Source of the DNA: Misgurnus anguillicaudatus
Lineage: Eukaryota > Chordata > Actinopteri > Cypriniformes > Cobitidae
Direction: 5' to 3'
NCBI RefSeq assembly: GCF_027580225.2
Contig: NC_073346.2
Span: 10,752,001 to 10,816,000, forward strand
DNA length: 64,000 bases
Under the pieces are notes generated by a model, which was given only the letters and a program-made list of their open reading frames with translations, searched no databases and was not told the origin of the DNA. Each line of letters begins with the position of its first letter. Within the stretch, counting starts at the first letter, position 1. A program made the translations under genes and the position numbers. This document shows positions 11,845 through 22,991 of this stretch, one piece after another.

Positions 11845-12240
11845 CACTGAACAAAAATTTTAACGCAACATTTTTTTTGCCCCCATCTTCATGAGCCGAC
11901 TATAAGGATCTAAGACTTTTTCCATGTACACAAAAGGACAATTTTTTCTTAAATATTGGTCACAAATCTGTCTAAATCTGTGTGAGCAAAGCACGTCTCC
12001 TTTGCCGAGATAATCCATCCACTTTACAGGTGTGTACAGCTTATCAAGATACTGTTTAGACAGCATGATATTGCACAGGTGTGCCCTAGGCTGGCCACAA
12101 TAAAAGGTCACTCTAAAATGTGCAGTTTTATCACACAGTACAATGCCACAGATGTCACAAGTCAAAATCTTTGGATTCAACTTAAGAAAAATGAGGGCAA
12201 AAACAAAAGTGTTGCGTTTCTATTCTAATTTTGTTCAGTG
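11845..12240. mobile_element. Tc/mariner-type MITE with TA target duplication
   Basis: The element starts CACTGAACAAAAATTTTAAC and ends TTTTGTTCAGTG, with TA on each side (11843-11844 and 12241-12242). ACGCAACA / TGTTGCGT subterminal motifs are inverted. The 396-bp length, TA duplication and lack of transposase fit a non-autonomous member. An open frame of 106 codons on the minus strand inside it has no recognisable domain and was not called as a gene. Confidence 0.8.
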
Positions 12241-12330
12241 TATAAAGTTGGTGCTCCAAAATACTAATAAGATTCACATTTTGAAAACAAACAAAGCTTC
12301 TAGTCTCTCAATTTGGCCAATAGAGTCAAT

Positions 12331-13233
12331 GGCCCTCATTTATCAAATGAACGTAAAAACCAGCATACATCCAGGCGAGAAAATCCGCTTACGCCAATGC
12401 TCACATGTAATTCATTAAACTTTCGTATGCGACCAATTCCGATGCACGAATGAAGGTAATCTTAAATTTGAATATTACGTCCATATAAATGATAGCTTGG
12501 TTAAAACCAGACCATTCTCAGTAAAAACTGAGTTATGGTCTGGCAAAGCTTCTTAGACAAATCATTTCCAAAGGGGCATCACCAACGGACGTCGCTCAAA
12601 TGCCTCTGGGCGCAATTGGATAGACCTAAAACCTATCCAAATATCAGACTTTTGCCAGATCCAGTTGGTAAGACACCGATAACATCTTTTAATCGCTTAA
12701 AACAGACGCAATAGCTGATTCGGACGAGCGATGTTCCACTGCGGCATCCATCTTTGTTATGTACAAAATCTGCTTCACCATCGCTGCGCTTTCGTCATGG
12801 TGTAAAGCCCGCCCCAATGTATCTGATTGCTGTGCGATTTCGACGGATTAGAAATGGGCGTGAATGGCCTCTTTGCCAGACAAATCTAAATTTGCCAGAA
12901 GTTCACTGGGTTTCCCCAGGCTATATAAATGAAGCCTTGCCCTTAGAGTTTACTCTTTAAGGATATTAATATATAAATATAGCCTTTTCTATAGTAATAT
13001 TTTTAGATAGTAGTGTTTTTAGACTCATATATTAGAGCTCTGTACAGAATTTTTTATGATTAAGTATTCTGCATTAATAAATAAAATGTAAATAATATGT
13101 AAATAAATATTCATGCTGAAAGTGTAGGTAGAATTATTCAATTAATGCCAATTCATATAAAATATGTTATCTTTTTTTCATACTGACTCTAAAACAAAAC
13201 TCGTGCACACACACGCACGCACGCGCACGCACG

Positions 13234-13301
<68 letters not shown>

Positions 13302-13663
13302 TGCAGTCTCATATATTTCTGAGTTTGGACGGCTGTTTAAAACTGTGAAAGCTGTTAAAGCTTGTTGAACTATAGTAATTGTTATAAATGTAACATTATT
13401 AAATAGGCTACTAAAGTTTTTTTTGCAGAAATCTCATATTCCATTTGTTAAACAAAACACTATTTCTAACCGTTACTCATTATTCCTTTTCAGATCGGAT
13501 ATCAATCAAATAAAACATACATCCTAACGCTAACTCAAAACTTGCATACACAAGGTGAAACTTGATGTGAGATTTGATCGTATCTACTGCTCATGTGCAT
13601 ATTGATAAATGCCAAGTCTTGCATGGAAACCGTTTGTCATACACTCGCTTGATAAATGAGGCC
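12331..13663. mobile_element. TIR element GGCCCTCATTTATCAA (1.3 kb)
   Basis: The left end GGCCCTCATTTATCAA is mirrored by TTGATAAATGAGGCC at the right. CAAT occurs outside both ends (12327-12330 and 13664-13667), a possible short target duplication. The interior carries the long (CA)n tract at 13201-13298. No transposase frame was recognised. Confidence 0.75.
13201..13298 (+). repeat. (CA)n / (GCAC)n microsatellite
   Basis: About 98 bases of alternating purine-pyrimidine sequence: an imperfect ACGC/GCAC block followed by roughly 30 uninterrupted CA units. Such tracts are length-variable and can adopt Z-DNA. It lies inside the 12331-13663 transposon. Confidence 0.95.
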
Positions 13664-13830
13664 CAATGATTTCTATTACATCATTCTGCACTTCAGCTTC
13701 TCATCAGATTCCAGGCTGTGAGGTAAACTAAACTCAACTGGACCATTTCATTTGTCCCACCCTAACGTCCTGTTTAAGTGAAAATTATGTAAATGCATCA
13801 AAGAAAGCTGTGTATTTCAAAATGTATATT

Positions 13831-14178
13831 TGAAGAGTTTGGTTCCAAAACGCGATAAACGCCATTTAAAAAAAATTTGCTACCACCAAAATCTGTATTG
13901 TATCAGGTCAGTACTAAAAAGTAAATTCTTCATTTTACGCAAAATCCGATATCCGCCGTGTTATTCTGTCATCTTTTCTCCTTTTTTCCCAAAACGCGAT
14001 GTCTCTGCAGAATGCAATAAATCCACTTAACCAATGACAGCGCACCATTCCACGCACTGCAAACAATAATGGCGGAGCTTTGAATACACACAGAATCCTA
14101 GTTTTCCTCATCTACTTTTTACTTCGTGATTAAAAAACAAACAAAAACAAAATAATACTTTTGTTGGCATTGATAAAC
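13831..14178 (+). repeat. Dispersed repeat, copy 1 (second copy at 41363-41722)
   Basis: The block begins TGAAGAGTTTGGTTCCAAAA and contains CCGATATCCGCCGTGTTATT and GAATCCTAGTTTTCCTCATC. The same ordered motifs recur at 41363-41722 in the same orientation. The family is unidentified. It abuts the TTAA MITE at 14190, so some of it may be the flank of a composite element. Confidence 0.75.
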
Positions 14179-14189
14179 TTGTCCTTTAA

Positions 14190-14421
14190 AGGCGGAGTGT
14201 TTAAAAGCCAATGTTGATATTTGAAATCACCTAAACAAACACGCCCCTACCCCAATAGAATTTGGACCTTCTTTTGATAGACCCGCCCCCCACATACGCA
14301 ACCCCGGCAAGGATGTCGGTTAGTAGACACGCCCCTTACTGCTGATTGGCTACAAGTGTGTTTTGGAAGGGGGCCCGACTCCCTTTTCCAAATCGTTTTT
14401 CAAACATTGTGCACTCCGCCT
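14190..14421. mobile_element. TTAA-flanked MITE (232 bp)
   Basis: The terminal inverted repeat is AGGCGGAGTG / CACTCCGCCT, with TTAA at 14186-14189 and 14422-14425. This fits piggyBac-type or Kolobok-type insertion. The subterminal block AAAAGCCAATGTTGATATTT also occurs (inverted) near the right end of the 2.6 kb element at 43217-45807, so this MITE is probably an internal-deletion relative. Confidence 0.85.
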
Positions 14422-14425
14422 TTAA

Positions 14426-15925
14426 TGTTTATTTTTAATCAGTGGAAACCACTAGTCAACTAAATGAATATATCATGGCAAAGATGAATGCACATTTATA
14501 TATTAATTCAATAGATTTATAGCATTTTGAGAAAAAACTGTGTCATGGATTTATTGCAGTTTGCGGGGAAAATAATCAGTTGTTATAATAAATCTTTGAA
14601 AATCTAATTATGGATTTGAATATTTTATGTTTTTATAACCTAAAGATGCTATGTGAAAGTTTGTAACAGAAAATAGTGGTTTTAATCTTGTCAATTTCCT
14701 GGTATAGAAAACTAGTTAGAAAATGGATTTATTGTGTTTTGGAACAAAATCATATTTATACTGTTAAATATGATTCAAATAGATTGTTCCTTGGGCCAGA
14801 TTTACTACCAGTGACAAAAAGTCTTTGGGCAATAAAGTACTACTGTCAGGATTTACTAAAGACACGCAGTGAAGAAATGTTGCTGAAAGGCGTGGGCATA
14901 GTTATTTTTGCGACCTTATTGCATATGCATTGCATTTCTATGAGTTTCCCTTTCAGACACAACATTTATGGGAGGAGATTATTTAAATGAATCACGTCTT
15001 AAATTGCGCTGGTGTTGCCCCAGTGTTCTTTACACACTAATCTGTGATTTCTGAAATTGCACTGTCACGCTAAATTGGTTTATTTAGACTAAACAATGTC
15101 TTGATTAGTTTAGAAATGCTATGTTCGCAGCTTTTAAATCTACTTTCCAATAATGCTAGGCATTTTTATTATTAGTGATGTCATAATTCATGGTGAAAGT
15201 GCAGGTTCTCTGAGTCATCACTGGACAGAAGACAAGCTAATTAGATTTTCAATTGTCCAATTGGATGCCAAAAATAAAAGAAAATTGAAGCAAACCAGGA
15301 CACGGAGGGCTGGACTGACAGTAGTTAGTGTGGGTAGTGTTATATATCATCAACAGCGTGTTTCAGGAGTTGTTACAAGAGCTCTCACGATATGAGCTGA
15401 GATCACAAACATAAATTAAGAGGTAGATTCACAACAGATGACCAAATAGTAAATTCAATGGCCTTGCTTTTCTCTCAGTCTGATATGGAACAGGAATTCG
15501 ATCATAAATCATGTTCCTCTGGAACTCATATTACTTTTGGTTTATGCCACAGAAAACTAAAACAGAACACTAATGCTGTCTTCTCTTTCTATTTTACATG
15601 AAATGATTTATGGGAAACCCTGTTGGGTGTCATAATTTTTAAATGTATTCATGAAGATATTTCATAGATATTATTTTGAAATCAAAAGAGCCTTTTCAAA
15701 ATAATAAACAAATAAAACAAGAAGCAACAGGCAGGAACAGGTAGATTGTGGTATATTTGTCAATATTCATTCATCTTTCATTCTCTTCCCCACTTTCTTT
15801 GTTTGGCTGCCGGCCCACATTCAATATGAACCTGCAGCTGGTTGATCCCAGTGAGCATTACAAGATCCAGATATCACTAAAACTGTTCATTCATGCAGAA
15901 AAAGTCATGTCATACAATCACTTAC
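14426..15925. other. tmem65 intron 4 (part), no recognised element
   Basis: AT-rich intronic sequence. No repeat border or exon recognised apart from the exon 4 donor at its right edge. Confidence 0.4.
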
Positions 15926-15980
15926 CAGCCATGGTTGAGATGCCCAGTATGACTCCTATAGATAATTCAATCTGGGTGCC
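15926..15980 (-). CDS. tmem65: tmem65 coding exon 4 (55 bp)
   Basis: On the minus strand the acceptor TTTCTGTGCAG is followed by GTQIELSIGVILGISTMA (residues 117-134) plus one base of codon 135, then the donor GTAAGTG. The human protein reads GTHIEMSIGIILGISTMA here, so the match is clear. The exon begins in phase 0 and ends in phase 1, as needed by exons 3 and 5. It encodes the start of the second predicted membrane helix, whose small residues (G, S, A) continue into exon 5. Skipping the 55-bp exon would shift the frame. Confidence 0.94.
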
Positions 15981-16353
15981 CTGCACAGAAAGCCATTAAA
16001 CATTTAGTTTCTATTCCAGACAGATATCTGGCTGCCAGAACACAGGGTACATTTCAGCCACAGTCAGAGCTATTTTTAGGTTTTGGGTTTCTACATGAAC
16101 ATACAATAAGGCTTTATTATTCAAGCCAGAAATCTAATTAATGACAGTCTAAAATGACAGAGTTTGTTTTGTGTATGATTGTATTTAGGTTTAATGTGGC
16201 TGTCCAAATTTTTTCATAGTTTAACCTTTTATGAGCTGTTTGAAACCTCATAAGGGGGACAACAGAGGCCAGGTTAAAGGTGTAAACTAATTAACTATAA
16301 TCTCAGCTCTCTGATCCTGACCTTTAAACTAAGTCCACGTAAGGACTTGTTAA

Positions 16354-17285
16354 AGGGTTTACCTAAAAATTCTGTCATCATTTTCTCATCCGCATGTTGT
16401 TGTTAACCTGTATGAATTTCCTTTTTTCTGATGAACACAAAATAAAATATTTTGATAAATGATGGTAAGCACACAGCTGGTTGTAACCATTGACTTCCAA
16501 AGTAGTAAAAACAAATATAATGGAAGTCAATGGGTAGGGGTGCGCGGGGCAAAAACTAACGCGGGGTTAGTTGTAACACGGACTGTTTACATTGTTGCAC
16601 AAGGTTGAGCGTTTTGTTTTTCCGGTATTTGCCAAAAGACGATCACCCGCAAATTATTGTAAATGTGTAATGTTTTTCCAGAGAGTAATTAATGAACGAG
16701 TGTTTTGGTGGCATTAAGTAAATTTTTCCTCATATATTTTTTTCGGTTTCTAAGTTGGGTGTGTAAGATACCAAATCCAATGCTATGTTATATTAATCAG
16801 TGTCTTGTTGACTAAAACACAGCATCATTTTGAAATATGTCTGCAGGTCTTAGCAACTTTTTTGGTCTAGAAGCCTAATTTTGGTCTTGTTTTAAAAGAA
16901 GACACATTAATGTTTTTTACGGAAGTGTCTGGAGATGAAAATATAATTTTTTATAGCAGTTTACATTTATTTGTATTAAATAAAAAATGCAATATAGTAT
17001 TATTTTTAATACATAAAATTATCAAAAAACTGAGGATTTGTTGGTTTTCTGTGAGGTTTGATGCATACTCTTGTCACAAATGAATAAATTACAGTTACTG
17101 CATTATTTTTACTGCTAAAAGGTTTTGAAATATGAAAACTACATTCTCAGACCTTTCCAACAATATTTGTCATGATAGATTAACATTTACATGAAAAATA
17201 TTGAAGTAAACAGCGCCAGTTAACGGGTTACAACATGAGGATGAGAAAATGACAGGATTTTCATTTTTGGGTGAACTATATCCCT
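16354..17285. mobile_element. Abundant teleost repeat with TTAA borders, internally expanded
   Basis: The left side (AAAAATTCTGTCATCATTTT, then CTCATCCGCATGTTGTTG) is mirrored by the right side (CAACATGAGGATGAGAAAAT, then GACAGGATTTTCATTTTTGG). TTAA lies at 16350-16353 and 17286-17289. Copies of the same family are at 30510-30930 and 36437-36870. Between about 16530 and 17235 there is extra sequence beginning GGGGTGCGCGGGGC that looks like a nested insertion without clear ends. Confidence 0.7.
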
Positions 17286-17402
17286 TTAAGGTAAAAGTAA
17301 GTCTGATTTCATTTAGTTTTTAACTTTTGCAATCAGCTTCAGTTAATGAAAACTGTAGAGTTAATTAATGTAATAACTGAATTGAAAATTAAAGAAACTT
17401 AC

Positions 17403-17470
17403 TGCAACTATCATGATGGCATTATCCAAGAAGCCGAACCCGACGAATGGTATGGCATTATGGAGCAGCA
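17403..17470 (-). CDS. tmem65: tmem65 coding exon 3 (68 bp)
   Basis: On the minus strand the acceptor (GATATTTCAG) is followed by two bases that finish codon 94 (Val) and then 22 codons reading LL, HNAIPFVGFGFLDNAIM and IVA (residues 95-116), ending at the donor GTAAGTTT in phase 0. Human TMEM65 has the nearly identical HNAIPFIGFGFLDNAIM. This is the first predicted membrane helix, with a conserved Asp within the hydrophobic run. The near-identity of this short exon in otherwise saturated intronic sequence shows that the locus is under constraint and that the gene is intact here. Confidence 0.96.
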
Positions 17471-18254
17471 CTGAAATATCAAAACAAAGCAGAGTGTTTA
17501 AAAGACATTAGAACACAATCTTAAAGACAAACATACAAATTACTTTCTCCGAATTAAAATCAAACTGAATGCATTGAAGTGCAGAATGCTGTGTTTATGC
17601 AGAGTGATCCTCTAACATCAGTGAAATAACTTCAGGCTTTTTATAAGTGTGTTCAGTATTACTGGGTTGTAAAATACTAAAACAGCAATAAAGCAATGAG
17701 AAGCCATTACATACAGCCATTTTAGTAAATATAAGATGTAGGCAAAACGAAAACAGTTACATTTTTAATGATGAACAAAATAAACGTCTGCCAAATAATG
17801 TTCATTAGTCTGTTTATGACTTCCAGCTATGTACTGTAGCAACTTGCAAAATTAATACAGTACTGTATGTGTATTTACAGATGTGCATTTATCAGCTACT
17901 CTTTGCCTTTAAAAGAAGTGCCTTTAAAGATGTATTGCAATTAGTGTCAAGGCTACTCTAAAAACAGAGAGGCATATAAAACATACACGCTACAAAATGC
18001 TGTGTCATTTTCAACCCAGTGTTGGGTCAGAAAGGGACAAAATTAGCCCAGAAAATGTTAATATCCAAACTTTGGGTTTAAACAACCAAGCATTTGGGGT
18101 TGAAACAAACCAGATTATATTACAACCCAACAGGCTGCGTTCGTCCTTTTTCGACCCAACGCTGGGTTAAAAAAAATGCAGTATTTTTTTGTGTCAGTAA
18201 AATTACTAGTATAATTTACACGTAAAATTATACTTGGTTAGAGAATTTTACATT

Positions 18255-18383
18255 TGTGCATTTGGCAGATATTTTTATACAAACAACTTAGTACTGTGCA
18301 TTACATCTATACATTTCTATCAGTATTCGCTGGGATCAAACCCATGACCTTTAAAATGCTAACATATGAATTGAGCTACAGGA
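18255..18383 (-). mobile_element. tRNA-derived SINE, minus strand
   Basis: On the minus strand the head reads TGTAGCTCAATTC (A-box-like, 18380-18368) and then GGTCATGGGTTTGATCCCAG (B-box-like), as in a tRNA-derived polymerase III promoter. It ends with a body/tail containing ATATCTGCCAAATGCAC, the typical 3' end of a SINE group common in carps. Length and order fit a short SINE. The acceptor stem cannot fold as a functional tRNA, so it is not a tRNA gene. Confidence 0.75.
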
Positions 18384-18552
18384 TTACTTTTCCTCTTCAT
18401 TTAATAGAACACAATACATTGACTTTTCTCCTAATGGCATTCAGGAAGTTACTAATACCACACAAATATTGCCCACATCCTTCTATCAACAGACTTCAGA
18501 TCTGTGGTGTGGTTGAGTTCAGTATAGTACTGCAATATTTTCATGATATATT

Positions 18553-18650
18553 TTAGAGGTGTAACGATTCACACTGCTCCCGGTTCGGTTCGTATCGCAG
18601 GTTTATTGTGATGGTTTCGGTGCGGTTCGGCCCTGGCAATGCTCTGAAAA
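18553..18650. mobile_element. hAT terminal fragment
   Basis: AGAGGTGTAACGATTCAC followed by GGTTCGGTTCGTATCGCAGG and a second GGTGCGGTTCGG resembles one end of a common fish hAT transposon (ends like 'agaggtgtaacgattca'). No mirrored end was found downstream. Confidence 0.5.
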
Positions 18651-18929
18651 ACATTACTGACAAATCAACAGAACGCTCTTTTATTTAGTAACACACATAT
18701 TTTTGTGATTTAAAAACATCTGAGCTTTCCCATTAACATTTCAAAATCTGTTTTCACCAGATGAGCAGATTAAAACACTGCTTTATGTTTTAGGCATGTT
18801 TGTAATACAGAGCTATCCATTTTACAATCCAAAATGTAAACTGCTGTCACCTTAAGTAACTTCCAGTTGCCATGGATGTCGAAATGTTAGGTCCTGTGCG
18901 TTTGTCAGTTCATTCTGAGTTTTCAATTT

Positions 18930-19460
18930 AATTCAATTCAATTTTATTTATATAGCGCTTTTCACAATTTGGTAATTGTATCAAAGCAGCTTTACATTAA
19001 TAGAAGCAGTGAAAAGCACAGAAAATCGACAGATAGCACAACATCATACACAATAGCACAAGCAGCTAAATTTGCTGTGGCTATAAATCAACATTAAAGC
19101 GAATGTATTACCAATGTAACGTATAGAAGTTAAACCCAAGAAGGCTGCCTCCCCGGGTTGAAAACCCCCCTAGGAGAAAAAAACCCGGATTTTTTAGCCG
19201 GGGAAGTAAAAAAAGTCCTAGGAGGGAAAAACCCTAGGGATATATATATATATACATACATTGAAACGGATATGGAGATTAAGCGGAGATTAAGCAGGTT
19301 CTGCCGGTGGTCATTGGTCAGGCATCAGCTGGGCATCACGTTGAAGAACAGCCAGTAGATCAGAGGTGTGCCGACTTTCACATTTACCGGAACTGGATCT
19401 GTTTGTCTCATTGTCCTCGGGATCGAGGACGAGACAGGGAAACTCATGCGAGTTTCATCA
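18930..19460. repeat. Teleost repeat with TTTATTTATATAGCGCTTTT motif and (TA)n
   Basis: Starts with AATTCAATTCAATTTTATTT and TATAGCGCTTTTCACAATTT, continues through CATTAATAGAAGCAGTGAAA, a polypurine/CCCC-rich block at 19141-19220 and a short (TA)n at 19231-19250, and ends near GGATCGAGGACGAGACAGGG. These ordered motifs are typical of an abundant fish interspersed repeat. The precise class is not identified. Confidence 0.55.
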
Positions 19461-19464
19461 TAGA

Positions 19465-19840
19465 TGTACAGTACTGTGCAAAAGTCTTAGGCCATCATGC
19501 CAGAATTAGATTTGTTGTTTTTGCAATGTTATATTGATCATATATAATTGTTTCTCAGTCTCTTCAATAGAATACAACCAGATAAATACAGGAAATGTGT
19601 ATGTAGTATTTAAAACTGTATAAAAATTTACTAAAAAGTGTCAATTATTTAGGGTAAACTCCCCTTCTAATTTTAAAGAAATTAGTCTTTTTACTTCATT
19701 CCGCTCAAAAACGCTCAAGATGTGTTTAATGCCAAGAGAGGTCACACTAAACACTGACAATGCCTAAAGATGACATTCAGTCCTGAAAATTGTTCTGTAT
19801 TTTCTGTATCTTAATAAAATCAATTGAAAAATAAATATGG
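19465..19840 (+). mobile_element. Tc/mariner-type end fragment
   Basis: TACAGTACTGTGCAAAAGTC followed by TTAGGCCATCATGCCAG is one end of a widespread vertebrate mariner/Tc-like repeat. The partner inverted end was not found; the right border is a guess. Confidence 0.5.
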
Positions 19841-19894
19841 ATGGACATTAAAACTTCTAAAACAACAAGTCTGGTGGTGGTGTATAACTGCTCA

Positions 19895-20487
19895 GGGCTC
19901 AACGCAAATATTTTTTATACTGGCCTGGTTAGCGGCAAGCCTTTTAGACACCATGCACGTTATGTGCTGTCAGCTTTTCTCATGAGCTTCAAGGTTTTGT
20001 TTACAGTAGTTGCTTGTACCAACAACAACAAAAAAGGCTTCCGACTTGTCTGCTTTACCTGAAAACAGGCAGCAAACTGTGCAATACATTTGCATCATTT
20101 CTTTCGTCATGTTTTACGCAAGTAAATGTCTGCTTTCAATATGTTAAAAATGTTTTGTCTCCTTGCTCTACCAGCTGACGTAACGCGCAACACATGCAAT
20201 AGTGTCCACAGAAACCAATGAGGTAGAAGAAACCTCATGACATTGCTGAGAAGTTAACGTTCGCAATGCTATGTGTCTCAATAATAACATTGTATAAGAA
20301 TACATAAAGTCAAAAAATATTTTTAGTGACGGAGGGTGAAGACAATACTGTTTACTGGCCCGAGCGTCTCTCACATTGCTTAGAAATGAGCACAAATGGA
20401 CAGCTGTAATTGAGGCTTTTGCCGATAATGTAGTAGTTTCACCCGTAATTGTAATCCTGATTTGTTTTCCGATTAATTGTGCAGCTC
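19895..20487. mobile_element. hAT fragments
   Basis: The left part starts CAGGGCTCAACGCAAATATT and the right part ends CCGATTAATTGTGCAGCTCTA. Both are hAT-type termini but of two different families, so this is a mosaic of truncated elements rather than one copy. Confidence 0.45.
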
Positions 20488-20652
20488 TAATATACAAATC
20501 ATATATAAACATACATTATATGAAATTGATACATTAGCCCAGAATCATCTTTTAACAACTTGCATGTTTTTGAAACTCAATTTGACCAAAATCAAAACTC
20601 AGAACATAGTTAAGGAAAATAACTGGAACCAGTCTAGTGCAAATAAAGTTAA

Positions 20653-21441
20653 AGGACAAGTTGGGTATTTTACACTTAAAGCCCTGTTTTCAGATTGTTT
20701 ATGATGAAATAGAACGGTTTTGACTGAAATTTCGACATATGCGGCTGCCCCGACAGTTTTAGGGTGTTTGTGTTTCACCTCCCACCTCTACAATGGGTGT
20801 ATAGGTGCACAGGAACAATCCTTCCTAAAATGCATTAAACTTTCGTTTACAAAGACGTGAAACTCACCGAGTGGTCAGGGCTGTTAACTGATATGCTCAC
20901 ACAAAAATTGCTGCAAAAGATGCTTTCCAAGGTGTTTTTTCTTTCCGAGGTAAACTTGTGGACCTATTTTTCCAAACGCCTCACACCCGTATATTCTTCC
21001 GCTGAGAGCTTAACTAATATGCACTCCAGCCCAGTTGGTGGCGATAATCCGCCTTTGTCAATTGCAAGAATACAAACAAGGTTCCCGGAGAGGAGTAATA
21101 CCGTACCTCACAGCACATCTAATACAAGTCAATGGAGTTGGCAAAAACTACGATAAAACCTGTTGGAAAGTATCTTTTGCAGCGATTTTTGTGTGAGCAT
21201 ATCAGTGAACACCCCTGACCACTCGCTGAGTTTCACGTCTTTGTAAATGAGAGTTTAATGTATTTTAGGAAGGATTGTTCCAGTGCACCTATACACCCAC
21301 CGTAGAGGTGGGAGGCGACACAACAAACACCCAAAAACTCCCAGGGCAGCCGCACATGTCCAAACCCCAGTCAAAACCGCTCTATTTCACCACAAACAAT
21401 CCGAAAACAGGGCTTTAAGTGCAAAATGCCGAACTTGTCCT
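20653..21441. mobile_element. Fold-back element with arms of about 280 bp, TTAA borders
   Basis: The left arm (AGGACAAGTTGGGTATTTTA, then AAGCCCTGTTTTCAGATTG) and the right arm (CAATCCGAAAACAGGGCTTT, then CGAACTTGTCCT) are inverted copies. Pairing continues inward to about 20930 and 21160, leaving a loop of about 230 bases. TTAA flanks both ends (20649-20652 and 21442-21445). It is a large palindrome able to form a long hairpin; no coding content. Confidence 0.85.
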
Positions 21442-21522
21442 TTAAACAAATAAGTAAAAGATTTTAATACACATCCATCACAATTTTTAAATAACGGCTG
21501 TTTACAATAAACATACTGTAGG

Positions 21523-21600
21523 TGTTCCTGTAGCTTAGATATTAGAGCATTAGTTCGCGGCACGAAGTTCATGGGTTCGATCCAAGAGAACGGAAATACT
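21523..21600 (+). mobile_element. tRNA-derived SINE head
   Basis: TTCCTGTAGCTTAGATATTA followed by GAGCATTAG resembles a tRNA 5' half with an A box, and CATGGGTTCGATCC carries a good B box (21571-21582). The cloverleaf is not complete: there is no convincing acceptor pairing. It is therefore the head of a SINE rather than a tRNA gene. The tail is not clear. Confidence 0.6.
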
Positions 21601-21721
21601 GAGAGAAATTTGTAGCTTTTAGCACTGCACATGTTCTTCAAATTGATGCTACAGAAAACCCATTTTGGTTGCCCAAAAAAGGTTCTTGGAAAAAACATTT
21701 CCTTCATACCTTTTTATAATC

Positions 21722-22076
21722 AAAGGGGCAGTGTACACCAAAGCATTTAAACACGGCTAAAAATGGCATGCGGACAACGACTGTGGGTGGCGCTTTGGTT
21801 GCTACTATGATACTTCTGCTTTGTTTATCAGTCGTTAAACGATGTGTTGGTTGTTGTGATATTTGTACCGGCCCTACTTCACTATGATTGGACGGCCAAG
21901 TGAGAAGTGACATTGACAAGCTAAGCGTTTCACATAACGTTGAAATTTGCACTCTGGGTGCTCACTGCAAAAAAAGCCAGCTGTTGGGGTTTTTTAAAAA
22001 ACGTGGCCCTTCCATAGGAAACAATTGAAAACATACGCTGGCCACCGGTGTGAACACCTTAGTGTACACGCCCCTT
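21722..22076. mobile_element. TIR MITE (about 355 bp)
   Basis: AAAGGGGCAGTGTACACC at the left is mirrored by TAGTGTACACGCCCCTT at the right. The interior has TTAAACACGGCTAAAAATGG and GGCGCTTTGGTTGCTACTAT. Target duplication is not clear. Confidence 0.7.
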
Positions 22077-22160
22077 AAAGTACCTTTAATGAAACAGAAA
22101 CGTTCTCTAGATGTTTAAGTTATTTATGGAGACATTCAGCTAAAAATGGTTAATCTATGG

Positions 22161-22368
22161 CAGTGTTTCCCAACCCTGGTCCTCGGGCACCCCCTCCCAG
22201 AAAGTTTTAGATGTCTCCTTATTTAACACACCTGATTTAACTCATCAGCTTGTACACATGTTTACCATTTTAGAAGGAGGCTGATGAGTCGAATCAGGTG
22301 TTTTAAATAAGGAGACATCTAAAACTTTCTGGGAGGGGGTGCCTGAGGACCAGGATTGGGAAACACTG
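22161..22368. mobile_element. Complete hAT MITE with perfect target duplication
   Basis: The 208-bp element begins CAGTGTTTCCCAACCCTGGT and ends with the inverted copy (AGGATTGGGAAACACTG). The 8-bp duplications ATCTATGG at 22153-22160 and 22369-22376 are identical. The arms extend far inward (TTTTAGATGTCTCCTTATTT and its complement), so nearly the whole element is a hairpin. Intact ends and duplications indicate a fairly young insertion. Confidence 0.95.
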
Positions 22369-22404
22369 ATCTATGGCATCATGAAGCACCTTTAGTTTTA
22401 AAAG

Positions 22405-22450
22405 TAGAAGCTGCTTTGAATAAAAGCATCTAACAAATGCATAAATGAAA
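22405..22450 (+). repeat. SINE 3' tail fragment
   Basis: GCTTTGAATAAAAGCATCTA followed by ACAAATGCATAAATG matches the tail motif of the tRNA-derived SINE group (compare 42825-42868). The head is missing. Confidence 0.5.
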
Positions 22451-22946
22451 ACATAAAATTCAAATATTATTGTATAACCCAGATTTTTATGTAATAGTAA
22501 TGTGAATATCATATAACCAGGTCCCTGCTGATGCCATCTTCAGTCTGGATCTATTTTCAGCCCATAATAGGCAGACTTTTGGAGTCTGATTTTGCTTCAC
22601 TTATCATAATGTCATGATGGTGCTGAGGTGAACGACGAGGTGGTCTCTAAGAAACAGCCAAGTAACCGAGTAACAGTTTTTTCATTCTTCCCATCAGAGA
22701 CAGACACAACGTTGCATAGCAGCGTTATGATGACGTGTAAGGTAAAATATGCAGAGGTGTGTGAGGTGATGAATCACTGTATAAGTAATTCTGCTCTTTT
22801 ATTCTGTGCACTCAGATCTTCTTAAGATTTATCCTCATTGAAAAAAAGGACTGAAAGACTGAAGCCTGTCAGTGAGGAGCAATTTTATAAAAAGTGTCTT
22901 TGTGATGCATAGGTGTGCATATGCTGACACACATATAATAACTTAC

Positions 22947-22991
22947 CATATCTTAGCTGTGCAGATGTCGGCGGTGAAACCTCTAGTTGCT
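22947..22991 (-). CDS. tmem65: tmem65 coding exon 2 (45 bp)
   Basis: On the minus strand the acceptor TTTCTTACAG is followed by 45 bp that finish codon 79 (Glu) and encode QLEVSPPTSAQLRY (residues 80-93) plus the first base of codon 94, then the donor GTAAGTTA. Human TMEM65 reads EKLEAPPPTPGQLRY here. It is a soluble proline-containing linker between the N-terminal domain and the first helix, and is less conserved than exon 3. The splice phases join exactly to exon 1 (one trailing base) and exon 3 (two leading bases). Exon 1 lies 34 kb upstream, so intron 1 fills most of the window. Confidence 0.93.

Noticed and set aside
11860..12180. 106-codon minus-strand frame with several Cys and His residues
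   Set aside because: It is contained in the TA-flanked MITE at 11845-12240, and Cys/His spacing does not fit a known zinc finger.
21523..21600. Possible tRNA gene
   Set aside because: A and B boxes are present but the acceptor and anticodon stems do not pair convincingly; SINE relatives with the same head and a common tail occur in the window.
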